This document shows, in pieces, positions 22,264 through 31,879 of a stretch of 34,293 nucleotides of DNA. Source of the stretch: Mobilitalea sp. (GTDB taxonomy: Bacteria; Bacillota_A; Clostridia; Lachnospirales; Lachnospiraceae); assembly GCA_029974875.1 (NCBI GenBank), contig JARKQP010000543.1:1-34293 (forward strand). Direction: 5' to 3'. The position numbers and the translations under genes are program-made. The notes under the pieces are model-generated. The model had not been told where the DNA came from. It saw only the letters and a program-made list of their open reading frames with translations, and ran no database searches. How positions within the stretch are numbered: the first letter of the stretch is position 1; each line of letters begins with the position of its first letter.

Positions 22264-25200
22264 TTACAGCTTCTCTACGCCAAGAGTCACATTCTCGCCG
22301 TTCAAGCTCCATTCCTTTGTATAGCCCTGCGCCTGCCCAAAGACTAATTCCTCCGCAAGTACCTCTGACTTGATATGCGCTGCATTGCGTTCCATGATTT
22401 CTTTAATCTTATCGTTGCCGCTTTGGGATACCCGGATGTGATCCATTACTTCAAAATCAGCTTCCTTACGCATGGTCTGGATCTTGCTGACGATCTCGTT
22501 TACGAAGCCCTCCTCAATTAATTCGGGAGTCAGGTTCGTATCAAGGACTACGGTAATTCCGTGGTCTGAATCGGAGATGAAGCCCTCTGTCTGAGCTGCC
22601 TCAATCAGCAGGTCATCCTTATCCAGCACCGCTTCTGCCCCGTCCAAAGTAATCTTTAGCTGACCGGTGGCATTGATTTCATCCATCGCTGCATTTCCGT
22701 TTAATTCGGAAAGGATGGTACGGATAGCTCCGATCTGCTTACCGAACTTCGGCCCTAGGGTCTTTAGCTGAGGCTTAAAGCTATAGGAGGTGAAGTCCCT
22801 GACATCGTCGGTAAATACGACCTCCTTCACATTTAATTCCTCTGCAATAATCGCCGTATAGAAGGTGGTCAAGCCCTTGTCCGCCTTAACATACATCTTG
22901 CCAATTGGCTGGCGGTTCTTGATATTGGCGGCATTCCTGCAGGCACGGCCAAGAACGACAATGTCAAGTACCTCTTCCATATTTGCTTCCAATTCAAGAT
23001 CAATCCACGCCTCATTATAGGTAGGATAATCACACAAATGGATACTCCTGGGAGCACTCTTGTCAATCTTAACCACCAGGTTCTGATAAATATCCTCTGT
23101 CATAAACGGAATAAACGGAGCGGACAGCTTGGATACCGTAACAAGCGCTGTGTATAAGGTCATATACGCGTTGATCTTATCCTGGGGCATATCCTTCGTC
23201 CAGAAGCGTTCACGGCTTCTTCTGACATACCAGTTGGAAAGCTCATCAACAAAGTCAGCGAGGAGCCTTGCTGCCTCGGTGATACGGTAGTTGTCCAGGT
23301 GCCCATCCACATTCTTCACTAAGGTGTTCAGCTTGGATAATAGCCACTTATCCATAACCGGTAATTTATCATATTCCAGCTTATACTGGGTAGCATCAAA
23401 ATTATCAATATTAGCATACAGCACGAAGAAAGCATAGGTGTTCCAAAGAGTACCCATGAACTTTCTCTGCCCCTCGGTCACTGCCCCATGATGGAATCGG
23501 TTCGGCAACCATAATGCGGAGTTGATATAGAAATACCAACGGATCGCGTCAGCACCATGCTTATCCAGGGCATCAAAGGGATCTACCGCATTTCCCTTGG
23601 ATTTGGACATTTTCTGTCCGTTCTCATCCTGGACATGCCCTAATACAATTACGTTCTTAAAGGATGCCTTTCCAAAGATCAGGGTAGAAATCGCAAGCAG
23701 GGAATAGAACCATCCCCTGGTCTGGTCAACTGCCTCGCAGATAAAGTCCGCCGGGAAATTCTCCTCAAAGATGTCATGGTTCTCAAATGGATAGTGCCAT
23801 TGTGCAAATGGCATGGAGCCTGAATCATACCAGCAGTCAATTACCGGTGTTACACGGGTCATCTCCTTGCCGCAGTCCGGGCATTTAATCGTAACCGCAT
23901 CAATGAATGGCCTGTGAAGCTCGATATCATCAGGACAATTTTCAGACATGGATTTGAGCTCCTCAATGCTTCCGATGCAATGACGGTGTCCGTCCTCGCA
24001 CTCCCAGATCGGAAGAGGAGTTCCCCAATAACGGTCACGGGAAAGACCCCAGTCCTGGACGTTCTTTAACCAGTCGCCAAAGCGTCCCTGTCCAATGCTC
24101 TCCGGCATCCAGTTGATGGTATTGTTATTTGCAATCAGCTGATCCTTTACCGCCGTCATCTTAATAAACCAGGATTCCCTCGCATAGTAGATGAGGGGGG
24201 TATCACAGCGCCAGCAGAAGGGGTAGCTGTGCTCAAACTTCAGGATCTTGAATAATAAGCCCTTCTGGGCCAGCATTTTCATAATCGGTTCATCCGCCGC
24301 CTTACAGAACATGCCTACCAAATCAGTTGCTTCCGGCTTAAATTCACCCTTACCGTCAACCAGCTGTACAAAGGGTAAGTCATAATTCTTTCCTACACGG
24401 TTATCATCCTCACCAAAGGCAGGCGCAATATGGACGACGCCGGTACCGTCACTTAAGGTTACATAATTATCGCAGGTTACAAAATAAGCCTTCTTATCAA
24501 TCTCCGCATAATCGAACAACGGCTCATATTCCATATATTCCAGTTCCTTGCCGGTATAGGTCTGCTCTACCTCATAATCACCCTCTAATACATTTAGAAG
24601 TGCCTCAGCAAGAATATAATGCTCTGCATGGTCAGCCACAGGAGCCTCGTGCTTGTGGTCTGTATCCTGCTCATGCTCATGGCTCACATCCTGTCCATGC
24701 TTATGGGCTTTCCCCTGTCCATGGTCATGTCCGCAGGAACAACTGCCGTCCTTCTTTAATACATTTCCCTTTGCATCCACCAGAACCTTAACCTTTACAT
24801 AGGTTTCCTGGGGATTCACACAAAGCCCCACGTTGCTTGGAAGTGTCCAGGGTGTTGTGGTCCATGCCAGGATATATTCATCTGCCGTTCCCTTTAAACG
24901 GAATTTTGCGATTACGGATTTCTCCTTCACATCCTTATAGCCCTGTGCCACCTCATGGCTGGAAAGGGGCGTTCCGCATCTCGGGCAGTAGGGTACGATC
25001 TTAAAGCCCTTATAGAGCAGCCCTTTCTCCCAGATCTGCTTTAAAGACCACCATTCCGATTCAATATAATCATTGTGGTAGGTTACATAGGGATCCTCCA
25101 TATCAGCCCAGAAGCCAACGGTACTGGAGAAGTCCTCCCACATACCCTTGTATTTCCATACGCTTTCCTTGCATTCCTGCAGGAAAGGCTCCAGGCCGTA

Positions 25201-25530
25201 TTCCTCAATCTGTTCCTTGCCGTCAATGCCCAGCTTTTTCTCTACCTCCAGCTCCACCGGAAGCCCATGGGTATCCCAGCCGGCTTTACGGGGCACCTGA
25301 TAGCCCTTCATGGTCCGGTATCTTGGAATCATGTCCTTAATAACTCTTGTTAACACATGGCCAATGTGGGGTTTACCGTTTGCCGTCGGCGGCCCATCAT
25401 AAAAGGTATAGGTTTCCCCATCCTTACGCTCACTGATGCTGGCTTCAAAGATATGGTTCTCCTGCCAGAATTTTAATACTTTTTTCTCTCTCTCGACAAA
25501 GTTAAGATCCGTAGACACCTTATCGTACAT
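22264..25530 (-). CDS. ileS: Isoleucyl-tRNA synthetase with His-rich insert
   Basis: The 1088-residue enzyme charges tRNA-Ile. It has the class I motifs PHIGH (54-58) in FYDGPPTANGKPHIGHVL and KMSKS in GQKMSKSKGNAVDPF, the editing domain beginning around LAWTTTPWTLPSNVGLC, and two Cys pairs (YCPRCG near 181-186 and CPDCGKE further on). The overall type is the longer clostridial/eukaryote-like IleRS, a group often less sensitive to mupirocin. The ATG at 25530 is chosen for its GGAGG seven bases upstream; a frame extending to 25566 has no signal. Residues 262-304 are a His- and Asp-rich repeat inserted in the editing domain, absent from ordinary IleRS. Transcription is controlled by the T-box leader at 25634-25962. 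Confidence 0.97.
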   Translation of the reverse strand: MYDKVSTDLNFVEREKKVLKFWQENHIFEASISERKDGETYTFYDGPPTANGKPHIGHVLTRVIKDMIPRYRTMKGYQVPRKAGWDTHGLPVELEVEKKLGIDGKEQIEEYGLEPFLQECKESVWKYKGMWEDFSSTVGFWADMEDPYVTYHNDYIESEWWSLKQIWEKGLLYKGFKIVPYCPRCGTPLSSHEVAQGYKDVKEKSVIAKFRLKGTADEYILAWTTTPWTLPSNVGLCVNPQETYVKVKVLVDAKGNVLKKDGSCSCGHDHGQGKAHKHGQDVSHEHEQDTDHKHEAPVADHAEHYILAEALLNVLEGDYEVEQTYTGKELEYMEYEPLFDYAEIDKKAYFVTCDNYVTLSDGTGVVHIAPAFGEDDNRVGKNYDLPFVQLVDGKGEFKPEATDLVGMFCKAADEPIMKMLAQKGLLFKILKFEHSYPFCWRCDTPLIYYARESWFIKMTAVKDQLIANNNTINWMPESIGQGRFGDWLKNVQDWGLSRDRYWGTPLPIWECEDGHRHCIGSIEELKSMSENCPDDIELHRPFIDAVTIKCPDCGKEMTRVTPVIDCWYDSGSMPFAQWHYPFENHDIFEENFPADFICEAVDQTRGWFYSLLAISTLIFGKASFKNVIVLGHVQDENGQKMSKSKGNAVDPFDALDKHGADAIRWYFYINSALWLPNRFHHGAVTEGQRKFMGTLWNTYAFFVLYANIDNFDATQYKLEYDKLPVMDKWLLSKLNTLVKNVDGHLDNYRITEAARLLADFVDELSNWYVRRSRERFWTKDMPQDKINAYMTLYTALVTVSKLSAPFIPFMTEDIYQNLVVKIDKSAPRSIHLCDYPTYNEAWIDLELEANMEEVLDIVVLGRACRNAANIKNRQPIGKMYVKADKGLTTFYTAIIAEELNVKEVVFTDDVRDFTSYSFKPQLKTLGPKFGKQIGAIRTILSELNGNAAMDEINATGQLKITLDGAEAVLDKDDLLIEAAQTEGFISDSDHGITVVLDTNLTPELIEEGFVNEIVSKIQTMRKEADFEVMDHIRVSQSGNDKIKEIMERNAAHIKSEVLAEELVFGQAQGYTKEWSLNGENVTLGVEKL
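24619..24747 (-). repeat. In-frame 24-bp tandem repeat encoding His-rich octapeptides in ileS
   Basis: Residues 262-304 of IleRS read as about four imperfect octapeptides centred on HxH: GHDHGQGK, AHKHGQDV, SHEHEQDT and DHKHEAPV, followed by ADHAEH and preceded by a CSC. HxH pairs recur exactly every eight residues (268/270, 276/278, 284/286, 292/294). The codons vary between copies, so the repeat is not recent. Ten His and two Cys in about 41 residues suggest metal binding. Confidence 0.88.
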
Positions 25531-25633
25531 GCTATAACCTCCAATAAAAATATGATATAGTTTCAAATACTTACTTCATGTTTCAACTCTTTTGATAATG
25601 GTAAACGTTGACATATCGGCAATGCATTGGATT

Positions 25634-25962
25634 AAAAAAGCTCCCATCCGAAAAAGGATGAGAGCATATGCTTTCATTAACCACCTTGTTCACGTACTCC
25701 GTCAAGCAATTGACATCCATACATTATCTATATAACGGTAGATACCGGCGTAACCTACTGAGCCGGGCAATTGCCGCCTTTGGGTCTTGCAACTAGGGAG
25801 TGATTTTCCGTCATCTGCTACTCATACCGGGCTTACACTAACGAACATTTGACCTACAGGCCACTCAATGTCGGATGTGAAATGATCTTCATTTCACGTT
25901 GTCCCCGGCTCGCTGCGACTTTCACGAAATGCGTACTCTCTCCGTCAACGTTTTTATCAATT
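25634..25962 (-). promoter_or_regulatory. T-box riboswitch leader of ileS
   Basis: Read leftwards from about 25962 the leader shows GGAGAGAGTACG (the conserved Stem I AGTA region), a GAGCCGGGGA-type distal element, GAGTAGCAG, and the T-box sequence GTGAACAAGGTGGTTAA (25694-25678). It ends in a strong terminator: stem GCTCTCATCC / GGATGGGAGC (25665-25640) with a T run at 25639-25634. Uncharged tRNA-Ile would bind and open the terminator. An ATT triplet (25869-25867) lies on the expected 3' side of Stem I and could be the specifier codon, but the RNA was not folded. Confidence 0.9.
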
Positions 25963-25968
25963 GCGTTT

Positions 25969-25997
25969 ATAATAGTATATAAATTTCCCCTTGTCAA
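25969..25997 (-). promoter_or_regulatory. Promoter of the ileS T-box operon
   Basis: Reading leftwards, TTGACA (25997-25992) and TATTAT (25974-25969) are exactly 17 bases apart, close to the sigma-A consensus. It places the RNA start just upstream of the T-box Stem I. Confidence 0.85.
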
Positions 25998-26017
25998 TAG
26001 TTTTATGCATTTCCCCT

Positions 26018-27412
26018 TCACTCCTGCGCCTCCAGACGCAGCACCCGGGTACATGCCTCAGCCATGAACTCGCGGTCATGGGTGACGACAAAGATTATCT
26101 TTCCCATCTGTGCCAGACATTTCATCAGCCTTGCTACGGACAGCATGCTCCCATAATCCAGCCCGCTGGTCGGCTCATCAAAGATCAGTATTTCTTTCCT
26201 GCAGATCATGCTGACTGCTACCGCTACACGCTGCTTTTGCCCTCCTGACAGTTTATTGGGATGCTGGCTGCGGTATGGATATAAGCCCAGCTCCTTTAAG
26301 GTTCCTGCAACTAATCCATAATCCGGATTTCTGATACCAAAGCTGCATTCATGCTCTACACTGTCAGCAAAAAGCTGGTAATTCACGTCCTGCATAACCA
26401 TATAGGAATGGGCCAGCCGTTCTTTTTCCTTGAATATGGCACCATTCCAGCTTATATTTCCCTCCAAAGGTTTCAATAGTCCGCAAAGTGTCCTTGAAAA
26501 GGTTGATTTCCCGACTCCGTTCTGCCCGGTCACTGCAAGAATTTCACCGGAAGCTGCACTTAAATTAAGCTGGGACAGAATCATCTTTTTCCCATATCCA
26601 ATGGATACGTTTTGAAATTCCAGCTTCCCACCCTTATTATTGCCGGCTTGCGTTTGCAATATTACATTATCCCTCTTCTTAATAGAACGAAGTCCCAGAC
26701 GCTTTCTGTCATCTTCGGGAACCGCGGAAAATTCTTTTCCAGTCCAGATATGCTTTAACCCACCCTGATCAAGGTAAAAGATACGGTCTGCAAGCCCTGT
26801 CAGGTAATAGATGCGGTGCTCTGCTATAATGATTGTCTTCCCCCGTTGCTTTAGCAATTCTATATTCTTCCGCAAATCATCAATCGCAGCTTCATCCAGA
26901 TTGGAGGAGGGTTCATCCAGCAGATAGATATCCGGATTCATGGCATAAACAGAAGCAAATGCAATCTTTTGCTTCTCTCCGCCGGACAGGGAAAAGATAC
27001 TTCGCCCCAGCAGCTCCTCTATTCCAAGCTCCTGGGCTGTCATACTTACCCTCTGCCTCATTTCGGTTTGGGCTACCCCATTGTTCTCCATTCCAAAAGC
27101 AATTTCTCCGTCAGTATCCATATTAAAAAACTGGGTCTTGGGGTTCTGGAACACAGACCCTACCTGCTTTGCTATCCGGTAAATGGGTTCTTCCAGCAGC
27201 TTCCTGCCCCCGATGCGGACCTCGCCGCTTAATGTTCCGGGAAAGAATTCCGGAATCAATCCATTGATCAGTCTTGTAATAGTGGTTTTCCCGCAGCCGC
27301 TGCGCCCGGTAAGGAGAATGCACTCCCCTTTCTTCACCGTGAAATTCAAATCCTGCAGCCTTCCATCCTCTGACCCTTCATATTCAAAGGATACATGTTC
27401 AAATTCAATCAT
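26018..27412 (-). CDS. ECF transporter ATPase, two domains fused (EcfA-A')
   Basis: A 464-residue protein with two complete ABC ATPase domains. First: Walker A LTGRSGCGKTTI, signature LSGGEKQK, Walker B IYLLDEPSSNLD. Second: Walker A VTGQNGVGKSTF, signature LSGGQKQR, Walker B ILIFDEPTSGLD and THDREF. In most ECF systems the two ATPases are separate genes; here they are joined, as in several dedicated (group I) or Trep_Strep-linked systems. It overlaps the EcfT gene by four bases (ATGA), so translation is coupled. It powers uptake of whatever the S component at 28110-28721 binds. Confidence 0.93.
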   Translation of the reverse strand: MIEFEHVSFEYEGSEDGRLQDLNFTVKKGECILLTGRSGCGKTTITRLINGLIPEFFPGTLSGEVRIGGRKLLEEPIYRIAKQVGSVFQNPKTQFFNMDTDGEIAFGMENNGVAQTEMRQRVSMTAQELGIEELLGRSIFSLSGGEKQKIAFASVYAMNPDIYLLDEPSSNLDEAAIDDLRKNIELLKQRGKTIIIAEHRIYYLTGLADRIFYLDQGGLKHIWTGKEFSAVPEDDRKRLGLRSIKKRDNVILQTQAGNNKGGKLEFQNVSIGYGKKMILSQLNLSAASGEILAVTGQNGVGKSTFSRTLCGLLKPLEGNISWNGAIFKEKERLAHSYMVMQDVNYQLFADSVEHECSFGIRNPDYGLVAGTLKELGLYPYRSQHPNKLSGGQKQRVAVAVSMICRKEILIFDEPTSGLDYGSMLSVARLMKCLAQMGKIIFVVTHDREFMAEACTRVLRLEAQE

Positions 27413-28113
27413 AGCAAGCCTCCCCGCAGCAGTAATCCCAGAAGGAAATAAACCAGGAGGAAGCAGACTGCCGCCCCATCCTTTATGGTAAACCTGATCC
27501 CGGTGAGACAGGTTCTCGGATTCGGGTTCTCAATCCCACGGGTTACGGACGCGATTGATAATTCATCCGCCGTATTTGATGCCGCCATCATCAGGGGGAC
27601 GTAGAGACATTCCGCCGTCATAACCGGATGCCTGACCAATCCCTTTAGGGAGGGTGAGATATCCCTCATTTTCATGGCATCCTTAATGAATCTCCAGTCC
27701 TCCTTCACAACGGGTAAATAGCGAAGCATAACGGCAAAGGGAATGACAAAGCTGTCCGGCATATGCATCCGGTAAAGAGCCGCCATAAATTCACCGGTTT
27801 TGGTAGTCGCTATCATGATTCCTGCCATGAAGCCACAGGGATAAACCTTGTTCACTAATCCAAAAAATGCCAGTAAAATCGCCTGCCCTACTCCGGTCAA
27901 ATAAGAAACGCTGAGTTTTGTGACAAAATAGATCACAAGGTATGCCATCAGGCAGAAGAAGGCATAGCGGTATTGCCTTAACAGTAATGCAAATACAGCT
28001 ACCAGAATAACCAGGACCAGCTCATAGGTAAGGGATGGTGCAAACATGGTGCATAGCACGCACATAAGCAGTAGGGCCAGCTTTGTGCGCGGATCGAACC
28101 GGATCCTTCTCAT
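27409..28113 (-). CDS. ECF transporter transmembrane coupling protein (EcfT)
   Basis: A 234-residue membrane protein starting with the characteristic FDPRTKLALLL after a short basic N-terminus. It has several hydrophobic helices and a cytoplasmic stretch around MRDISPSLKGLVRHPVM followed by ASVTRGIENP. These correspond to the coupling helices of EcfT, although the usual Ala-Arg-Gly motifs are modified (VTRG). It links the fused ATPase and the S component and overlaps both neighbouring genes by four bases. Confidence 0.88.
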   Translation of the reverse strand: MRRIRFDPRTKLALLLMCVLCTMFAPSLTYELVLVILVAVFALLLRQYRYAFFCLMAYLVIYFVTKLSVSYLTGVGQAILLAFFGLVNKVYPCGFMAGIMIATTKTGEFMAALYRMHMPDSFVIPFAVMLRYLPVVKEDWRFIKDAMKMRDISPSLKGLVRHPVMTAECLYVPLMMAASNTADELSIASVTRGIENPNPRTCLTGIRFTIKDGAAVCFLLVYFLLGLLLRGGLL

Positions 28114-28721
28114 GCCGTAATTCCTGCCTTCTCAAACTGCTTCTTCAGGAGCTTCTGGCCAACAAGGGCGCTCAATATGGCAACCACGGTTGTTCCTAAT
28201 AGAATCACGGCCAGCATCCAGTTTTGTGCTGCCCCATTCATCGTATCCAGATAGCTTTGTGCCGTACCACCATTCAGCATATACTGGCTCCAGCCTTCCT
28301 TATCTGCAAAGAAGCAGATATAGGTTCCTGTTGACCCCAGGCTGATGCAGCAATAAGCAATTATGTTAAGAAGCTTACTTTTATAATTTTTACTTCCGGC
28401 AATCAGGTCTCCCGCAATACCGCCTATTATGTATCCAAGATCCATGGCCCAATGCATCCCCGTTGCAAACCAGATGACTCCGCATAAAATACCCGCAATT
28501 GCAATCGGTCCTCTTTTTGGTACCTTTGCAATCAAAAGCATCAATACCGGCCCTCCTAAAAGAGCAGAACCCAGGGGCATATAAAATGTAAGAACCGGAT
28601 TAGGCGCAAAAAAGATACCTCCGACCAGCATGGTGACAAAAAGCAATGCGGTAAAAATTCCAGTTGTAACCAGATCCTTTACCGTAAGACCCTTCTTGTT
28701 AAAACGCGACTGATTACTCAT
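28110..28721 (-). CDS. ECF substrate-specific component, Trep_Strep (MptE-like) family
   Basis: A 203-residue membrane protein with about five or six hydrophobic helices and a hydrophilic N-terminus (MSNQSRFNKKGLTVKDLVTT). The segment FFAPNPVLTFYMPLGSALLG and the helix-turn ATGMHWAMDLGYIIGGIAGD fit the Trep_Strep S-component family, for which the ligand is not established, to my knowledge. GGAGG is present before the ATG. It is the first gene of the ECF operon and is divergent from the AraC regulator at 28982, which probably controls the operon. Confidence 0.82.
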   Translation of the reverse strand: MSNQSRFNKKGLTVKDLVTTGIFTALLFVTMLVGGIFFAPNPVLTFYMPLGSALLGGPVLMLLIAKVPKRGPIAIAGILCGVIWFATGMHWAMDLGYIIGGIAGDLIAGSKNYKSKLLNIIAYCCISLGSTGTYICFFADKEGWSQYMLNGGTAQSYLDTMNGAAQNWMLAVILLGTTVVAILSALVGQKLLKKQFEKAGITA

Positions 28722-28763
28722 AAAATTATCCTCCTTGTGCTACTGCATATTTGACGTTAATGC

Positions 28764-28799
28764 AATAACATGTTATTATTTAGTTAGTTCTTTCTAACT
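28764..28799. promoter_or_regulatory. Two dyads upstream of the ECF operon
   Basis: A perfect 14-bp palindrome AATAACATGTTATT (28764-28777) is followed by AGTTAG-N6-CTAACT (28782-28799). Both lie 40-80 bases upstream of the ECF start codon, where a regulator such as the neighbouring AraC protein could bind. The remaining 28800-28981 contains no clear gene or strong promoter. The AGTTAG..CTAACT motif recurs, with a two-base spacer, at 13324-13337 downstream of the locus B permease. Confidence 0.5.
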
Positions 28800-28981
28800 T
28801 CGATATCAAAATAGCATACTCGGTTTGCTGTTTCAATATCACCCCTCCAGATTCGGCTGATCGTGATAATAATATGTCTGATCGGGGTATCCGTAATCCG
28901 GACCTATAACAAGAATAACCTAAGGGAAGGCTGCAAAAAGATATGCCTGGAACAGACCCTGGAGAATCTTTCAAGCAATAG

Positions 28982-29977
28982 ATGGATACGTGCGCATACC
29001 GTACAGATTGGAGCAATGTGAATAATACTCTGAATGAATTTTATAAATCCATGCTGGGTGACAGGGGTTTTTTACCCATATCCTCTTCCTCAAAATTCAG
29101 TCCCTGCGGACAGACTTTTTCCCTGTCTGATGAGATCGGCAGCGGTTATTACTGGGTTTATACCGAAAGGAACTTGTTTGATATTAAGATACATGACTTC
29201 TGTTTCTACGAAGACTACTTTTTTGAATGCAGCATGCCGGAATGCTTAAGCGTAACCTACTACTACTCCATGTCAGGGCACGAATTGAACCCCTACCGCC
29301 GCATTAATGCTAACTGCATTAAGAGCTATCTGGGCGGACAAAAGCCTTTTAAAGCAATGATGCATAAGAAAATACCTATAAAATCCGTAGGCATTGAAAT
29401 CCTGCCGGAATACTATAACAACTATTTAAAGGAGAAGTATCCGGAGGAATACATCAATCCTTATATGGCCTTCTGTGCGATTGATGAAACCTCCAGCTTT
29501 CCCGAAATGACCCTCCTTTTAAATCAGGTCCACGATTACCGTGGCAACGGCATCAGCGCAAAGCTCTTCTATGAAGCCAAGGTAGCTGAAGCTGTTTCTC
29601 TTGTTGTGGAACGCTTCCACCGGCTGTCTTCTTCAAGTAAGCATCTGTCCAAGAAGGATCTGGAGCAGATTCATATTGTTACAGCCTATATGAAGGATCA
29701 CGCAGCCTTCCCCTTATCCTTAGACCAATTATCCAAAATCGCCTGTATGGGAGCCACAAAATTAAAGCAGACCTTCAAGCAGGTAAACGGCTGCACTATT
29801 ACGGAATATATCCAGCAGCAACGCATGGGACAGGCTGAGTTTTTGCTGTCCCACACGGATTTGAGCATTGCCCGGATTTCCCAGACCGTGGGATATTCTA
29901 ATGCAAGCCGCTTTGCAGAATTATTTCAAAGAAATGTCGGGATTCTTCCCGGTGAATACCGTAAAATCATAAATTAA
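28982..29977 (+). CDS. AraC-family regulator of the ECF operon
   Basis: A 331-residue protein. The first 215 or so residues form an effector-binding region of no family I can name precisely; Cys and Tyr are frequent (FCFYEDYFFECSMPECLS). The C-terminal 100 residues have two AraC helix-turn-helix motifs: LSLDQLSKIACMGATKLKQT and LSIARISQTVGYSNASRFAE, ending FQRNVGILPGEYRKI. This architecture matches the PchR/YbtA-like AraC regulators that control siderophore and metal uptake genes. The start is not well supported (GGAGA lies 17 bases upstream), so a later start is possible. It is divergent from the ECF genes and ends 15 bases from the convergent sulfatase gene. Confidence 0.88.
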   Translation: MDTCAYRTDWSNVNNTLNEFYKSMLGDRGFLPISSSSKFSPCGQTFSLSDEIGSGYYWVYTERNLFDIKIHDFCFYEDYFFECSMPECLSVTYYYSMSGHELNPYRRINANCIKSYLGGQKPFKAMMHKKIPIKSVGIEILPEYYNNYLKEKYPEEYINPYMAFCAIDETSSFPEMTLLLNQVHDYRGNGISAKLFYEAKVAEAVSLVVERFHRLSSSSKHLSKKDLEQIHIVTAYMKDHAAFPLSLDQLSKIACMGATKLKQTFKQVNGCTITEYIQQQRMGQAEFLLSHTDLSIARISQTVGYSNASRFAELFQRNVGILPGEYRKIIN

Positions 29978-29992
29978 GCAGCATCCTTCCTA

Positions 29993-31864
29993 TCAGCTGA
30001 TCCGGCCCGACAGCTCAATAAAATAGGTTACCATTTCACAAAACTTTTCTGGAACCACATACCTTACCTGCCGGACAATCAACTCTGCCGTTATATTATG
30101 ATCCACTGCGGCTTTCCTTATGTTCCTGGTGACGATATCAACTGCCTCTTCTTTCCTCTCATTTACAATGAATTTCATTAATGCCCGGTATGTATTAATT
30201 GCAGAATGTGTCCATTGATACTCCTGTAAAATTAAAGGTTCACGGTCTTTTTTGGCTTGCCGGTGCAGTTGTAAAATGTCGTCCTCTGTTACGTCACGGT
30301 CTTTTGGTAAACCAATCCGTTCGTATTGTTCTGCCGGACTATCATTTTCCTTCATGGCCCTGACTAATAAATTAGCCATCCTTGTCTCTGCCTCAATATC
30401 CTCCAGCTCATGCTCCTGGTTTTTGTCCTTTAATAAATTAAATAGCTTATCACCAAAGTTTGCCGCATTGACAAGGCTGTTGTTATCGATATGCTTCGCC
30501 ACTTCATTGTCTGCAGCCCCACTGACCAAACTGCTGAAGACGTTATCACTGCAGCAGCCCTTTTTCTCCACCTTCATCAGCTTACAGCCCTTCGTAAAAC
30601 GAAATGGTTCACAGAATGTAACATCCTTTAATTCATTAACAGAAAACATATTCCTCATATGCAACGGAATTAGCGTATATTCATATAGTGGCTGATTTTC
30701 TTCTTTTGCAGGAGCCTTCATGTATACATACTCACCGTCATAAACATTTACATGGGCTCCATGAATCCCGAACATTGCATAATCCCTGATTTTTTCATGA
30801 TCTGCAATTACAGTTTTCAAAGGTCTTCCCTGCATATTTTCAGGTAGCGGGATTCCGAAGAATTCAAGCAGCGTGGCGGGAATATCAATCGTTTGGACTA
30901 ATTCATCCCTGCTTTCCCCCCCGCACTGGAATCTTGGATCATGGACAAACAAAGGAATATGTACGATTTCATCATAGCAGGGCATTACAACCTTACTCCA
31001 CCAGCCGTGCTCACCCAGAAGATAACCGTGGTCCGTATTAACGATGAGCATGGTGTCTTCCCACATATTATGCTCATCCATTTTGTCCAGCAGCTTGCCT
31101 AAATAGCGGTCACACATGGTTAAAAGTGCAGCGTACTCCATTTTATAATGGTTCTGGGTCTCTTCGTCCTCTGTTACGTGGTGATAAGGAGGCCAATCCA
31201 TCTGCTTTCCGGTGTATTGGTGGGGATATAGCTCCTTATACTCCTGCTGGGTATAAAAGGGTTCATGGGGATCAAAGCATTCAATTTGTAAAAACCATTG
31301 CTCCTCCTTATTATTGGCCTCAATAAATTCCAAGCCTTTTTGAAAGGTACTTACCATTGGCATCTTTTCTTCACTGTTCAGGAATTTCCTGTTCACATGG
31401 TCGTGTTTGTGCAATTCATTGGTAGAGTTGAAATACTTGGCATCCTCATTCTGCACCTCAATATTTGATTTTATCAGTTCAGGCAGCACCTTCCATTTGT
31501 CGCCTTCCTGCCCCCGGATTATCTCCCAGGAATTGTATCTGGTATGATAGGTTGCGCCTCCATCTTCCCAATAATGCACATGGTCTGATATTAAATGGGA
31601 ATATACACCGTTATTTTTTAATAATTCGGGCATAGAATCATCGTATGGTTCCAGCGGCCCCCAGCTTCGATGCAGAAAATTATATCTGCCCGTATGAAGC
31701 TCCCTTCTGGCCGGAATACAGGGTAAGCTTCCTGCATAATTTTGGGTAAACTTTACCGAACGTTTTGCCAGCCTTTGGAAGTTAGGGGTTTTTGTCCATT
31801 GGCACCCATACGGCTGGAGCATCGGTAAATTTAACGAATCAAACATAAGCATAATAGCCTTCAT
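29993..31864 (-). CDS. Cysteine-type sulfatase, cytoplasmic
   Basis: A 623-residue alkaline-phosphatase-superfamily sulfatase. The active-site motif CIPARRELHTGR gives CxPxR with Cys49, which must be converted to formylglycine, in anaerobes normally by an AslB/anSME radical SAM enzyme (not in this window). Metal-ligand regions are MFDSLN at the N-terminus (Asp9) and NTDHGYLLGEHGWWSK (Asp278, His279). CFDPHEPF is also typical. No signal peptide is present, so it works in the cytosol, after import. It is the last gene of an operon with NitT/TauT-type ABC genes, 71 bases after an ATPase stop. It may release sulfate from an imported sulfate ester or sulfamate. A C-terminal part of about 200 residues beyond the core is Lys/Glu-rich. 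Confidence 0.92.
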   Translation of the reverse strand: MKAIMLMFDSLNLPMLQPYGCQWTKTPNFQRLAKRSVKFTQNYAGSLPCIPARRELHTGRYNFLHRSWGPLEPYDDSMPELLKNNGVYSHLISDHVHYWEDGGATYHTRYNSWEIIRGQEGDKWKVLPELIKSNIEVQNEDAKYFNSTNELHKHDHVNRKFLNSEEKMPMVSTFQKGLEFIEANNKEEQWFLQIECFDPHEPFYTQQEYKELYPHQYTGKQMDWPPYHHVTEDEETQNHYKMEYAALLTMCDRYLGKLLDKMDEHNMWEDTMLIVNTDHGYLLGEHGWWSKVVMPCYDEIVHIPLFVHDPRFQCGGESRDELVQTIDIPATLLEFFGIPLPENMQGRPLKTVIADHEKIRDYAMFGIHGAHVNVYDGEYVYMKAPAKEENQPLYEYTLIPLHMRNMFSVNELKDVTFCEPFRFTKGCKLMKVEKKGCCSDNVFSSLVSGAADNEVAKHIDNNSLVNAANFGDKLFNLLKDKNQEHELEDIEAETRMANLLVRAMKENDSPAEQYERIGLPKDRDVTEDDILQLHRQAKKDREPLILQEYQWTHSAINTYRALMKFIVNERKEEAVDIVTRNIRKAAVDHNITAELIVRQVRYVVPEKFCEMVTYFIELSGRIS

Positions 31865-31879
31865 AATTTTCCCTCTTTC

